From assembly GCA_964443325.1 (NCBI GenBank), contig CAYUCL010000020.1:1-38743 (forward strand): a stretch of 38,743 nt of DNA, written 5' to 3'. This document shows, in pieces, positions 6,983 to 14,045 of the stretch (positions are counted from its first letter, which is position 1; each line of letters starts with the position of its first letter). The DNA comes from DAOUVR01 sp034430535 (GTDB taxonomy: Bacteria; Chloroflexota; Dehalococcoidia; E44-bin15). The notes below the pieces were generated by a model, which was not told the DNA's origin, did not search any database, and saw nothing but the letters and a program-made list of their open reading frames with translations. The translations under genes and the position numbers were made by a program.

Positions 6983-8206
6983 CTATGGGGTGACGGTAAG
7001 GATTCTTCTTACTTGCTCCGGGTAGGTAGCGATAAGGCGAAGCTCATCGTCGGTGAGGGGTAACTGGGTATGGGCGCTGGCGACCTGCACCAGCTCCAGA
7101 ATGCCCTTTGCCCTCTCGTTGTCAGCAAAGGTGATGCCGAGGTTTTCATAGACATGCCTCAGTCCGGCCAGCCCACCAAATTCGCCGGTGGTGATCACCC
7201 TGCCGGTGGGGATGCGTTCATCCTGTCCTCGACCAAGTATCTCGTGGTCGAAAAGCTCGTAGTTTCGGCGGTCCTTAAGGCTGCCATCGGCGTGAATCCC
7301 CGCCTCATGGGCGAAGACGTTGGCCCCGACCCCTGGCTGGTTGATGGGAATGGGAATGCCGAAGGCTTCGGAGACATACCTCGCCAGCCTGGTGGACACC
7401 TCGAGCTTTATCGGGTCGCCGATCTCATACCTGTCCATGTCGCGGGCAAACTTGAGGGTCAGGACACAGCTTAGCAGGTCAGCTTGCCCCGCCCGCTCCC
7501 CAACGCCGTTGAGCGACGTGTTGATATAGGCGTCGACCCCCCCATCGATAGCCCCCTGTGCACCGGCAATGGAGTTGGCAACCGCCAGCCCCAGGTCATT
7601 GTGGCAATGGAGCTCGATGGGGAGCTTAACCTTTTCCGCCACGGTTCTTACCCGCTCATAGATGCTCCTCGGGGTGTCATAGCCGATGGTGTCGCAATAC
7701 CTTATGCGATCGGCCCCGGCCTCCTTTGCTGCCTGGGCGAACTCGATAAGATAGCCCATGTCGGTGCGGGCTGAGTCTTCGGCATTTACCCCGATGGTTC
7801 TCACTCCCCCCTTCCTGGCGTATCTTGCCGCCTCCACCATCTCCTGAATCACCCTTTCCCTGCCCATCTTGCCGCGGAACTTATGGCGGATCATCTGGTC
7901 CGATGTGGAGATGGAGATATTGAGGTCGCGCACGCCGGTAGTCAGCGACGCCGCCACGTCGGAGGTGATGGCGCGGCACCACCCTTCGAGCACCAGTGAG
8001 CCCATAGCACCAATCTCCTGTAGCTCCAGGTTCCCTTGAATATAATCTCGCTCGTGCTTTATCGTGGGGAAGGCAAACTCCGATTGATGGACACCCATCT
8101 CGGCGAGATAGACATTCACCATGGTCTTTTTCAGCTTGGAGAGGCTCATTCGCGATGCCTGTACCGCATCACGGTTGGTGACGTCGACGAAGTAAATCTT
8201 GGGCAT
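6983..8206 (-). CDS. Homocitrate/isopropylmalate synthase-family enzyme, possibly Re-citrate synthase
   Basis: This 407-residue DRE-TIM metallolyase condenses acetyl-CoA (or a relative) with a 2-oxoacid. The N-terminal catalytic motif is DVTNRDAVQ (residues 8-16), in place of the usual DTTLRDGEQ. The metal-binding HxH is His200/His202 in ELHCHNDLG, and NTSLNGVGERAG (about 229-240) is the family's NG-GERAG signature. There is no regulatory leucine-binding domain. The DVTNRD start and the QSEFAFP segment recall the Re-type citrate synthase reported in Dehalococcoides, which was first annotated in this family. That assignment is inference. The ATG at 8206 is chosen because GTGGAGATGAC lies before it; the longer open frame upstream has no ribosome site. 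Confidence 0.82.
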   Translation of the reverse strand: MPKIYFVDVTNRDAVQASRMSLSKLKKTMVNVYLAEMGVHQSEFAFPTIKHERDYIQGNLELQEIGAMGSLVLEGWCRAITSDVAASLTTGVRDLNISISTSDQMIRHKFRGKMGRERVIQEMVEAARYARKGGVRTIGVNAEDSARTDMGYLIEFAQAAKEAGADRIRYCDTIGYDTPRSIYERVRTVAEKVKLPIELHCHNDLGLAVANSIAGAQGAIDGGVDAYINTSLNGVGERAGQADLLSCVLTLKFARDMDRYEIGDPIKLEVSTRLARYVSEAFGIPIPINQPGVGANVFAHEAGIHADGSLKDRRNYELFDHEILGRGQDERIPTGRVITTGEFGGLAGLRHVYENLGITFADNERAKGILELVQVASAHTQLPLTDDELRLIATYPEQVRRILTVTP

Positions 8207-8241
8207 GTCATCTCCACTTCTGCTACATGAGCTGGGGGAGT

Positions 8242-8270
8242 ATGTTAGCATATTTAGCGTTGGCTGGCAA
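8242..8270 (-). promoter_or_regulatory. Putative promoter for the citrate/homocitrate synthase-family gene
   Basis: On the minus strand TTGCCA (8270-8265) and TAACAT (8247-8242) are spaced by 17 nt, about 35 nt before the start codon. Confidence 0.4.
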
Positions 8271-8326
8271 CGCGGGTCACCCCACCCGCCTTGAGCCCCT
8301 ACCTGGGTTGTTTGATAACAGGGGGG

Positions 8327-8356
8327 TTGACAAATCAATAAATGCCGTTATATTAT
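8327..8356 (+). promoter_or_regulatory. Plus-strand promoter without a downstream gene
   Basis: TTGACA (8327-8332) and TATTAT (8351-8356) are 18 nt apart. No plausible coding frame follows for more than 900 nt. The stretch 8357-9284 holds repeats, two further promoter-like pairs and the leader of the first S-layer-like gene. Confidence 0.5.
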
Positions 8357-8404
8357 ACAATTTGTTAATAAAGGCCATCTTTGGCATTCAGTTATTAGAA
8401 TAAG

Positions 8405-8460
8405 GCTTGTCCTGAACGAAGTGAAGGAACTCACCCTTCGACAAGCTCAGGGTGAACGGG
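8405..8460. repeat. Family F repeat (CTTCGACAAGCTCAGG type)
   Basis: This is a copy of the widespread environmental-bacterial motif CTTCGACAAGCTCAGGG with GTCCTGA/TGAAC flanks. Related blocks are at 23979-24122, 32138-32269, 33807-33868 and 37164-37223. Confidence 0.75.
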
Positions 8461-8468
8461 GAAAATTT

Positions 8469-8495
8469 GGGTAGGTTGGAGCATCCGCTCCAACC
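8469..8495. repeat. Family B repeat, short form
   Basis: GGGTAGGTTGGAGC is followed by a short loop and GCTCCAACC. It is the single-hairpin version of the repeat at 5506-5561, lacking the closing CTACCC arm. Confidence 0.7.
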
Positions 8496-8561
8496 GTGCG
8501 CTGTTTATGATAGGCCATTCAGATACGCTAAGGGATAACGGGAACGAAAAAGGAGAGATTT

Positions 8562-8631
8562 TGAGGACTGAGGGAGTCCTCTCCCTCAGCTTTCGTGAAG
8601 GAATCCTTCGCAGAAGGACCTTCGCGCCTCA
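8562..8631. repeat. Family C repeat (TGAGG...CCTCA)
   Basis: Outer TGAGG and CCTCA arms enclose CTGAGGGAG/CTCCCTCAG and a second hairpin with CGTGAAGG and CCTTCGCG arms, itself holding a CCTTC/GAAGG core. Other copies are at 19734-19803, 23905-23964, 28608-28669 and 30711-30772; the last three have a shorter inner hairpin. Confidence 0.8.
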
Positions 8632-8683
8632 CAATTAAAGGGAAGGCGGAAAGGGCTGCTGAGTAAATTGATGCGAACAGGTA

Positions 8684-8711
8684 TTGACAAATACGTGATT
8701 TGTGGTATAGG
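8684..8711 (+). promoter_or_regulatory. Second orphan plus-strand promoter
   Basis: TTGACA (8684-8689) and TATAGG (8706-8711) are 16 nt apart. The 215 nt that follow, up to the next promoter, have no gene on the plus strand. They could be the start of a small RNA or an upstream promoter for the S-layer-like gene. Confidence 0.4.
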
Positions 8712-8927
8712 ATAACCCAGACTAGCGATACAGCATTATATAGTAATAGCAAATTGCCGGTCTGATCCCAAGTTTCACTCGTGATGGCGCGGCACAGCGT
8801 GGGGAAGCAGTCGGAGGAATTTTCATCTGTAGTTGCGGGTGCCATTGCCAGGAGCGCGAGAGGCAGCGAAATCATGGGGGGAAGGGAACGGACGGTATTT
8901 TTATGCCTTTTTCGCAGTGGCTAGGGA

Positions 8928-8956
8928 TTGACAAGATTTATACTATGTGCTAAAAG
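8928..8956 (+). promoter_or_regulatory. Promoter of the first S-layer-like gene
   Basis: TTGACA (8928-8933) and TAAAAG (8951-8956) are spaced by 17 nt. The same hexamers with the same spacing and the same flanking TGTGC occur upstream of the paralogue (13733-13761), so the pair is conserved between copies. The implied leader is about 320 nt long. Confidence 0.65.
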
Positions 8957-9034
8957 AGCACAGAAATACATAAAAAGGTATAGTTTTGGGCTCGACGAAG
9001 GGAAGGAGAGCCTATGTGAGCAAAGTGCAAAAGA

Positions 9035-9087
9035 TGTAGCGCGAGGCTTCAGACTCGCCTTGGGTGACTCTGAAGGGTCGTGCTACG
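9035..9087. repeat. Family A repeat inside the S-layer-like gene leader
   Basis: TGTAGCGCGAGGC and a CGTGCTACGA end enclose the usual two hairpins, here with a few mismatches. The copy lies at the same place in the leader as 13863-13915 does in the second gene. Further down the leader, 9180-9244 holds a degenerate GATTCTTCGC...CAGAATGACA repeat. Confidence 0.75.
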
Positions 9088-9284
9088 AAAGTCAGTAGAT
9101 TTTAAAAAAGGGGGGTGATAAGTGAGAAAAGTGTCATAATAAAAAAGGGGGAACTTGAGAAAACTTCTTCCCCCAACCGAGATTCTTCGCTACAGCCTGC
9201 CTTGAGGTTTCTACCCTTCATAAAGCGAAGGGGCTCAGAATGACAGGCGTAGAGGAGATTGGAGTTAGCAAACAAGGAGGATGA

Positions 9285-12200
9285 ATGAAAGGTAAAATAC
9301 CAAGAATAGTTATGGTGGTTGTGACCCTGGCCATGGCGATGAGCCTGGTGGCTGGAATCACGACCTCCGTGGGCGCTGCTACCGATAGCTGGTCGAGGCA
9401 GGACCTACCGACCACGTATAAGTATCAGATGTTTCCCGACAGCGACATCTGGGAGCTGACTGCTGCCGATGATGGCACGCTGTTCGCCTTGGTGGAGGAT
9501 ACCACCGGAGTTGTCGACATCATAGCTAACCCGGTCATGACCTGGGATGGTCTGCGCTGGGCCATCTTCCCCGACTACTCCGATGTGGCGCTGTTCAAGT
9601 CCACCGATGGTGGTTATACCTGGACGCTGATGTGGCACATGCCTCGCACGGAGGCTGGAGCGCCTATCGCTGTTGTGCCCCAGCCGGGCTATGATGACAC
9701 CGATGATGCCAACAAGGTAATCTTCGTTGGCACCGGCAGTCGCTACATTGCACCTATAAACGCCTATGCCGGGGGAGCGAGCCAGGGTAACATTTACCGC
9801 TCCTTTGATGGCGGCAGCATCTTCACCAGGATTACGCCGCGGTGTCCAGCGGTCACTACCCTTCCTATTGGTGGCACCATCACATCGATCGATGTTGCTG
9901 AGAACATGGGCGATGGCTGTTGTCCAGGGGAGTACGTGGTGGTAGTTGGCGTATCCAGTCTTAACACTGGCGGTGGCATAGGTGAGGGCGTGTATACGTG
10001 GAACAGGGACGGCGTCCCCATATGGGTTGACATGCAGGTATCAAACGACCTTCCGCCGTCGCCCTTCCCGGGGACACTGCCTGCGGGCAATGGAATGGAT
10101 GTGATACAGGTGATGTTTTCCCCTGACTATCCCACTGATGGTCAGATAGTGGCGGTGCTGAACGACATTCTCGGCATCGTCGGCTCCCCGCTTGGCATCT
10201 ATGTGTGCTTCTGGGATGGGATCGATGGAGCGTGGGCTGGTGACCCCGACTCGCCGACCACTTCCCCACCTGCTGGAAGTGCGTTGAACGGCGATTATGC
10301 GCTGGCTGCCTGCATGGACGTGGCCGACGACTACACCAAGACCGCCGCCACAGTCTTTGTCGGGCTTGACGGCTGCGCCGTTCCTACCAACAACGATGTG
10401 TGGCGCGTGCGCGGGCTGACCACGGTGAGTGGACCTTCCACTGCCACCGCGACCCGACTCCAGGCACTTCTCGTAGCGGTACCAGCTGGACCTCCTGGAG
10501 GCTTCATCTCCGACATCATCGTCAAGGGGCCGGTACTGTTTGGGAAGATATATGTTGGCGCTGAGTTCCCTGGTGGACAGGCGCAGGTCGTCCTCGGTGC
10601 AAACCCCTCGGTTTGGCCGACCTGGTCGCCTTCGATGAAACCACCCTCGGGTGCGTGGCCGGTGCTGCTTGCCGATGGCGATGACTTTATGGCGGCAGGC
10701 GGCGGCGATGGCTACGTCACCAGCGGCGTTCATGTCATGGTGGATGTGTTGGAGATTACCCACGTCTTCAATGGACGTGGCCTGCTCGATGACATCGCTG
10801 TGAGCGAGGACATCCCCAGCTACCTTAACCCTGTGGATGGCAGCACCTGGTGTCTGGCTGAGGCGGTTTATGAGGAGGTTTCGCCGGAGTATGCTGAGGA
10901 CGGCACACTATATGTGGGCACCTTCAGTGACTGGTTGAGCCTATATACGCAGCCTGGCTGGGTTAACCCCGCTGGACCACCAGCTTTTCTGCCTATAGCT
11001 TTGAGCTTGTGGCGCTGGCAGCCCGGCGGGAGCTGGGAGCGCGTCATGATCGAAGGGCTCACTTTGCCCAAGACAACACCAGCCGGTACCTTTGCTCAGT
11101 TTGCCGGCAAGCCGATGCTGACCAATATCGGCATAATGACGTTCACTGGCGGGCAACAGGCAAATGCTCTTCCTTGGACCTGGGCACCCCGTGTGAGCCG
11201 CGACTTCCCCAGTGACCCATACGTGTTCCTCCTCGGAGGGCTGGGGGATAGCTTTGCGGCTGGTGCCCCTACCTGGATTGGGGAGATGCTATGGAACTCC
11301 CTCAACAAGGGCGATGTGTGGGCGAACTCGCTGCAGATGCCCATTGGCGCCCTGCCTGTGGGCGCAGGTCTCAGCGAGACCGGTTGGTGGGTGCAGGACA
11401 ACAGCCTCGTCTTCTTGGGCGATGTGAATGGCTTCGTGTACAAGACCACCGACCGCGGTTCTAGCTGGACCGAAGGGGCGCTCACTGCCCTTGGTCTGGA
11501 GATAAGCAGCATTCAGACATCGCCGATCTACAGCGAGACTGGTGCGAGCGACAAGTGCCTGCTGGTGGGAACCTTCTGTTGGGGCACTGGTAAAATGGAG
11601 GTGTGGATCTCCCAGGACGGCGCCATAGCTGACCTGGAGAACGTTGGTGCCGAGATCAACACCGACCCCGGCCCCTTCTGGGGTCTCCCTCCTCTTGGCA
11701 TAACGGTGGTGAACTTCGATGCTGACTGGGGCACCGAGTCGAGCCCGGCCAACCGCTGGGTCTATGCCGCCGGTAGCGGCTGGCTAGACCGCTGGCAGCT
11801 TGTCGGGCCGGGAGCTACCGAGCTCACGCGCATCGACTATTCCGATGTGAGCGTCTGCCGCACCGAGGTCAATCTGGACGAGCCATCGGCGAGCACCTGG
11901 GAGAAGATGTGGGACGCTGACGACTTCAACGCTGAGGCGATAGCGCCTAAGCCACTGCCGTTTATGGTCTTTGGTCAAGATGTCTTCAGATTGGCGGTCA
12001 TTAGCGATCTGCGGATCGGGCATGAGGGCACCATCTATGCCCCCTTTGCCCTGGGGGATCATAGCTACAACTTTCCCGGTGTAAATCCGACGCCCAAGTT
12101 CCCGTTCTTTGGTCGCTTCACGCTGGGTGGGGTGCTGCGCTGTCTTGATGGCACGCAACCGACCACCGAGTGGAACGCGGTTGCCGGACAGGACTATGGT

Positions 12201-13034
12201 ATGGGCCGCTGGGATGGGCTGTGGCTGGCGCGAGTCGTGCCTGGTAGCAACATCATTATCTCGCTGGCCTGGGACTGGCGCGAGTGGCGCTTCAAGCTGG
12301 CGACATATGATGACACCCTGTGCCAGGCTGGACCGGTACTGACTGAGCCTGACAATGGTGCATCCAATGTTGGCGAGATAGTAGGGGAAGAGGTCAATCT
12401 ACGCATCGAGTGGGACGCTGTAGGGACGACAGTGCCGGTCACCTACCAGTGGCAGGTGGATGACGACGGTGGTTTCACTGCGCCTCTGCTTTACGATGAC
12501 ATGACGACCGAGACCTTCGCTGAGCTTGCCGACCTGGAGAACGGCTTTGAGTACTTCTGGCGGGTGAGGGTGATTGAGCCGGTGTACAGCCCGTGGAGCG
12601 GGCCGAACTCCTTCACCACCACCATCACTGGCGAGCTGGGTGCGCCTGTGCTTGAGAGCCCGGAGGCTGGTGCAGAGAACGTAGCGCTGGCGCCGACCTT
12701 CGAGTGGAGCTCTGTTGCCTGGGCCGACACCTACGCCATTGAGGTGGCTACCGACTCGTCGTTCAGTAGTACGGTGATCGATGAGACCCTGAGTGCGCAG
12801 GCATATCAGCCTGGCTCGGACCTCGAAGAGAACACCACCTACTACTGGCGTGTGAAGGGTTCGAGTGCAACGCAAGATAGCTCTTGGAGCGCGACTGGCA
12901 TATTCACCACTGGACCTCCTCCTGCTGAGGAAGGAGCTGGAACCCCGGCGTGGGTTTGGGTGGTGATTGTGATTGGTGCGATCCTGGCGATTGCGGTGAT
13001 CGTGCTCATCGTGAGAACGAGGAGACCGGTCTAA
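9285..13034 (+). CDS. S-layer-like BNR/Asp-box surface protein, first copy
   Basis: This 1249-residue exported protein starts with a signal peptide (residues 1-31). Asp-box (BNR) motifs follow: FKSTDGGYTW (about 104-113), YRSFDGG (about 172-178) and YKTTDRGSSW (about 718-727), pointing to beta-propeller folds. Two fibronectin-III-like domains (about 1016-1110 and 1117-1213), each with an (F/Y)YWRV(R/K) strand, precede a PPPAEEGAG spacer. A C-terminal membrane span (about 1221-1243) is followed by RTRRPV. Proteins of this build are among the most abundant in Dehalococcoides and have been proposed as its S-layer. The ATG follows AAGGAGG at only 4 nt. A promoter, long leader and strong terminator make it a single-gene unit. 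Its tandem paralogue shares long blocks of identical DNA. Confidence 0.85.
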   Translation: MKGKIPRIVMVVVTLAMAMSLVAGITTSVGAATDSWSRQDLPTTYKYQMFPDSDIWELTAADDGTLFALVEDTTGVVDIIANPVMTWDGLRWAIFPDYSDVALFKSTDGGYTWTLMWHMPRTEAGAPIAVVPQPGYDDTDDANKVIFVGTGSRYIAPINAYAGGASQGNIYRSFDGGSIFTRITPRCPAVTTLPIGGTITSIDVAENMGDGCCPGEYVVVVGVSSLNTGGGIGEGVYTWNRDGVPIWVDMQVSNDLPPSPFPGTLPAGNGMDVIQVMFSPDYPTDGQIVAVLNDILGIVGSPLGIYVCFWDGIDGAWAGDPDSPTTSPPAGSALNGDYALAACMDVADDYTKTAATVFVGLDGCAVPTNNDVWRVRGLTTVSGPSTATATRLQALLVAVPAGPPGGFISDIIVKGPVLFGKIYVGAEFPGGQAQVVLGANPSVWPTWSPSMKPPSGAWPVLLADGDDFMAAGGGDGYVTSGVHVMVDVLEITHVFNGRGLLDDIAVSEDIPSYLNPVDGSTWCLAEAVYEEVSPEYAEDGTLYVGTFSDWLSLYTQPGWVNPAGPPAFLPIALSLWRWQPGGSWERVMIEGLTLPKTTPAGTFAQFAGKPMLTNIGIMTFTGGQQANALPWTWAPRVSRDFPSDPYVFLLGGLGDSFAAGAPTWIGEMLWNSLNKGDVWANSLQMPIGALPVGAGLSETGWWVQDNSLVFLGDVNGFVYKTTDRGSSWTEGALTALGLEISSIQTSPIYSETGASDKCLLVGTFCWGTGKMEVWISQDGAIADLENVGAEINTDPGPFWGLPPLGITVVNFDADWGTESSPANRWVYAAGSGWLDRWQLVGPGATELTRIDYSDVSVCRTEVNLDEPSASTWEKMWDADDFNAEAIAPKPLPFMVFGQDVFRLAVISDLRIGHEGTIYAPFALGDHSYNFPGVNPTPKFPFFGRFTLGGVLRCLDGTQPTTEWNAVAGQDYGMGRWDGLWLARVVPGSNIIISLAWDWREWRFKLATYDDTLCQAGPVLTEPDNGASNVGEIVGEEVNLRIEWDAVGTTVPVTYQWQVDDDGGFTAPLLYDDMTTETFAELADLENGFEYFWRVRVIEPVYSPWSGPNSFTTTITGELGAPVLESPEAGAENVALAPTFEWSSVAWADTYAIEVATDSSFSSTVIDETLSAQAYQPGSDLEENTTYYWRVKGSSATQDSSWSATGIFTTGPPPAEEGAGTPAWVWVVIVIGAILAIAVIVLIVRTRRPV

Positions 13035-13074
13035 TCGCTCTGACCTGAACTAGAGTAGCTAGACTAGAGTAAAA

Positions 13075-13111
13075 AGAGCCCCCCCTCCTTGGAAGGGGGG
13101 GCTCTTCTTTT
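13075..13111 (+). terminator. Intrinsic terminator of the first S-layer-like gene
   Basis: AGAGCCCCCCC and GGGGGGGCTCT form a perfect GC-rich stem with a CTTTT tail, 40 nt after the stop codon. The paralogue has a matching terminator at 17995-18029. Confidence 0.9.
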
Positions 13112-13275
13112 CCCCTCTCCCTTGAAGGGAGAGGGAGAGGGTGAAGGTTGAATCCTACCTCCCTCTGACTGCCTCTCTATTTCTATGTGCCCTCCCTATT
13201 TTTATGTCCCCTCCCCCTTGAGGGGGAGGGTTAGGGAGGAGGTGAACCGCCTCCCCGCTCCCTCTCGACAAAAAC
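13112..13275. repeat. Family G repeat pair
   Basis: Two units of the CCCCTCTCCCTTGA...GGGAGAGGG type, with GAGGGTGA or GAGGTGA tails and CCTCCCTCT-like ends, fill the space after the terminator. No gene is seen. Confidence 0.7.
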
Positions 13276-13276
13276 A

Positions 13277-13385
13277 GGGTAGCCTGGAGCATCCGCTCCA
13301 GGCGTGGTTGGTCGGTCGACAGAGTCGCTCGCCACGGCGAGTCGCCTATGGAGACCTCAGGAGACCTTAGGCGACAAACCTACCC
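13277..13385. repeat. Family B repeat containing a nested mini-hairpin
   Basis: GGGTAGCCTGGAGC opens the repeat and CTACCC closes it. The middle holds, in reverse orientation at 13328-13354, a CTCGCC/GGCGAG mini-element almost identical to those at 32196-32223 and 37173-37200. A second GGAGACC...GGCGAC segment follows. Confidence 0.75.
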
Positions 13386-13395
13386 AAAGAGGGTA

Positions 13396-13500
13396 GTAGG
13401 GTGGATGTAGCCCTTCATTGGAAGGGCGAAACCCACCATTTCCCTCGCCATTTAGGAAGGTGGGTTTCATCCTTCTGCGGAAGGATTTAACCCACCCTAC
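13396..13500. repeat. Family E repeat (GTAGGGTGG...CCACCCTAC), long form
   Basis: Outer arms GTAGGGTGG and CCACCCTAC enclose two half-units, each with its own CCTTC/GAAGG core hairpin (near 13412-13429 and 13470-13487) and AACCCACC or GGTGGGTT flanks. Other copies are at 19627-19672, 23802-23892, 32410-32451, 37266-37310 and 38677-38720. Confidence 0.8.
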
Positions 13501-13507
13501 TCTATTT

Positions 13508-13660
13508 TTGTCATTCTGAGTGCAGCGAAGAATCTCGGTGGAGGGTTAGGGGTGGGTTGTTGCTCGTCATCACCCTAGCGACAACATTGTTAATTCCCTC
13601 CCTCTTGAGGTCGAAGACTCGACTCTGGCGAGGGGAGGGTTAGGGAGGAGGTGAAAAGCT
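13508..13660. repeat. Family H motif and family G repeat with inserted mini-element
   Basis: TGTCATTCTGAGTGCAGCG followed by AAGAATCTCGG (13508-13538) is another very common environmental repeat. At 13590-13660 a family G unit is interrupted in its loop by a 24-nt mini-element (13609-13632) that also stands alone, reversed, at 221-244. Confidence 0.7.
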
Positions 13661-13732
13661 TCCCCCTCCTCATCCCTCTCCTTTATTGTCGTGCCCTTTG
13701 CCGTCACGCGGAAGGAAACAGCCCTTTGGGGC

Positions 13733-13761
13733 TTGACAGAGTGGCTGTCATGTGCTAAAAG
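13733..13761 (+). promoter_or_regulatory. Promoter of the second S-layer-like gene
   Basis: TTGACA (13733-13738) and TAAAAG (13756-13761) are spaced by 17 nt, exactly as upstream of the first copy. The leader is about 280 nt long and includes a family A repeat. Confidence 0.65.
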
Positions 13762-13862
13762 AACATAGCGGAAAGTGCCAAAATGGCACAGATGCGGATA
13801 AACGTGCATAGTTTTGCGCTCGGCGCATGGAATAAGAGCATATGTGAACAGAGTGCAAAAGA

Positions 13863-13915
13863 TGTAGCGCGAGGCTTTAGCCTCGCCTTGGGAGACCCTG
13901 AAGGGTCGCGCTACG
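13863..13915. repeat. Family A repeat inside the second S-layer-like gene leader
   Basis: Here TGTAGCGCGAGGCTTTAGCC opens a near-perfect copy with GCGAGGCT/AGCCTCGC and GACCCT/AGGGTC stems. Flanks (GTGCAAAAGA before, CGAAAG after) match those of the first leader, so the repeat was in place before the gene was duplicated, or was copied along with it. Confidence 0.8.
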
Positions 13916-14045
13916 AAAGATGGGAGTTCAAATAAAGGCATGAGATTTTGGGAATGGGGGTGATGAGTGAGAAAAGAGCATCATAATGGAGGGGATATGT
14001 GTCAAAGCTCCTTCCCCAGAGTAAGACGACATAAAAGGAGGATGA

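Noticed and set aside
8528..8875. 115-codon open frame on the minus strand with hydrophobic stretches
   Set aside because: Its 3' third is a translated family C repeat, it has no convincing ribosome site, and it lies antisense to two promoter-like sequences.
10041..10763. Long minus-strand frames inside the S-layer-like genes (also 14677-15299, 16677-17051 and 17238-17774)
   Set aside because: They are antisense to well-supported coding sequence, recur in both paralogues only because the sense strand is conserved, and have Arg/His-rich shadow composition.
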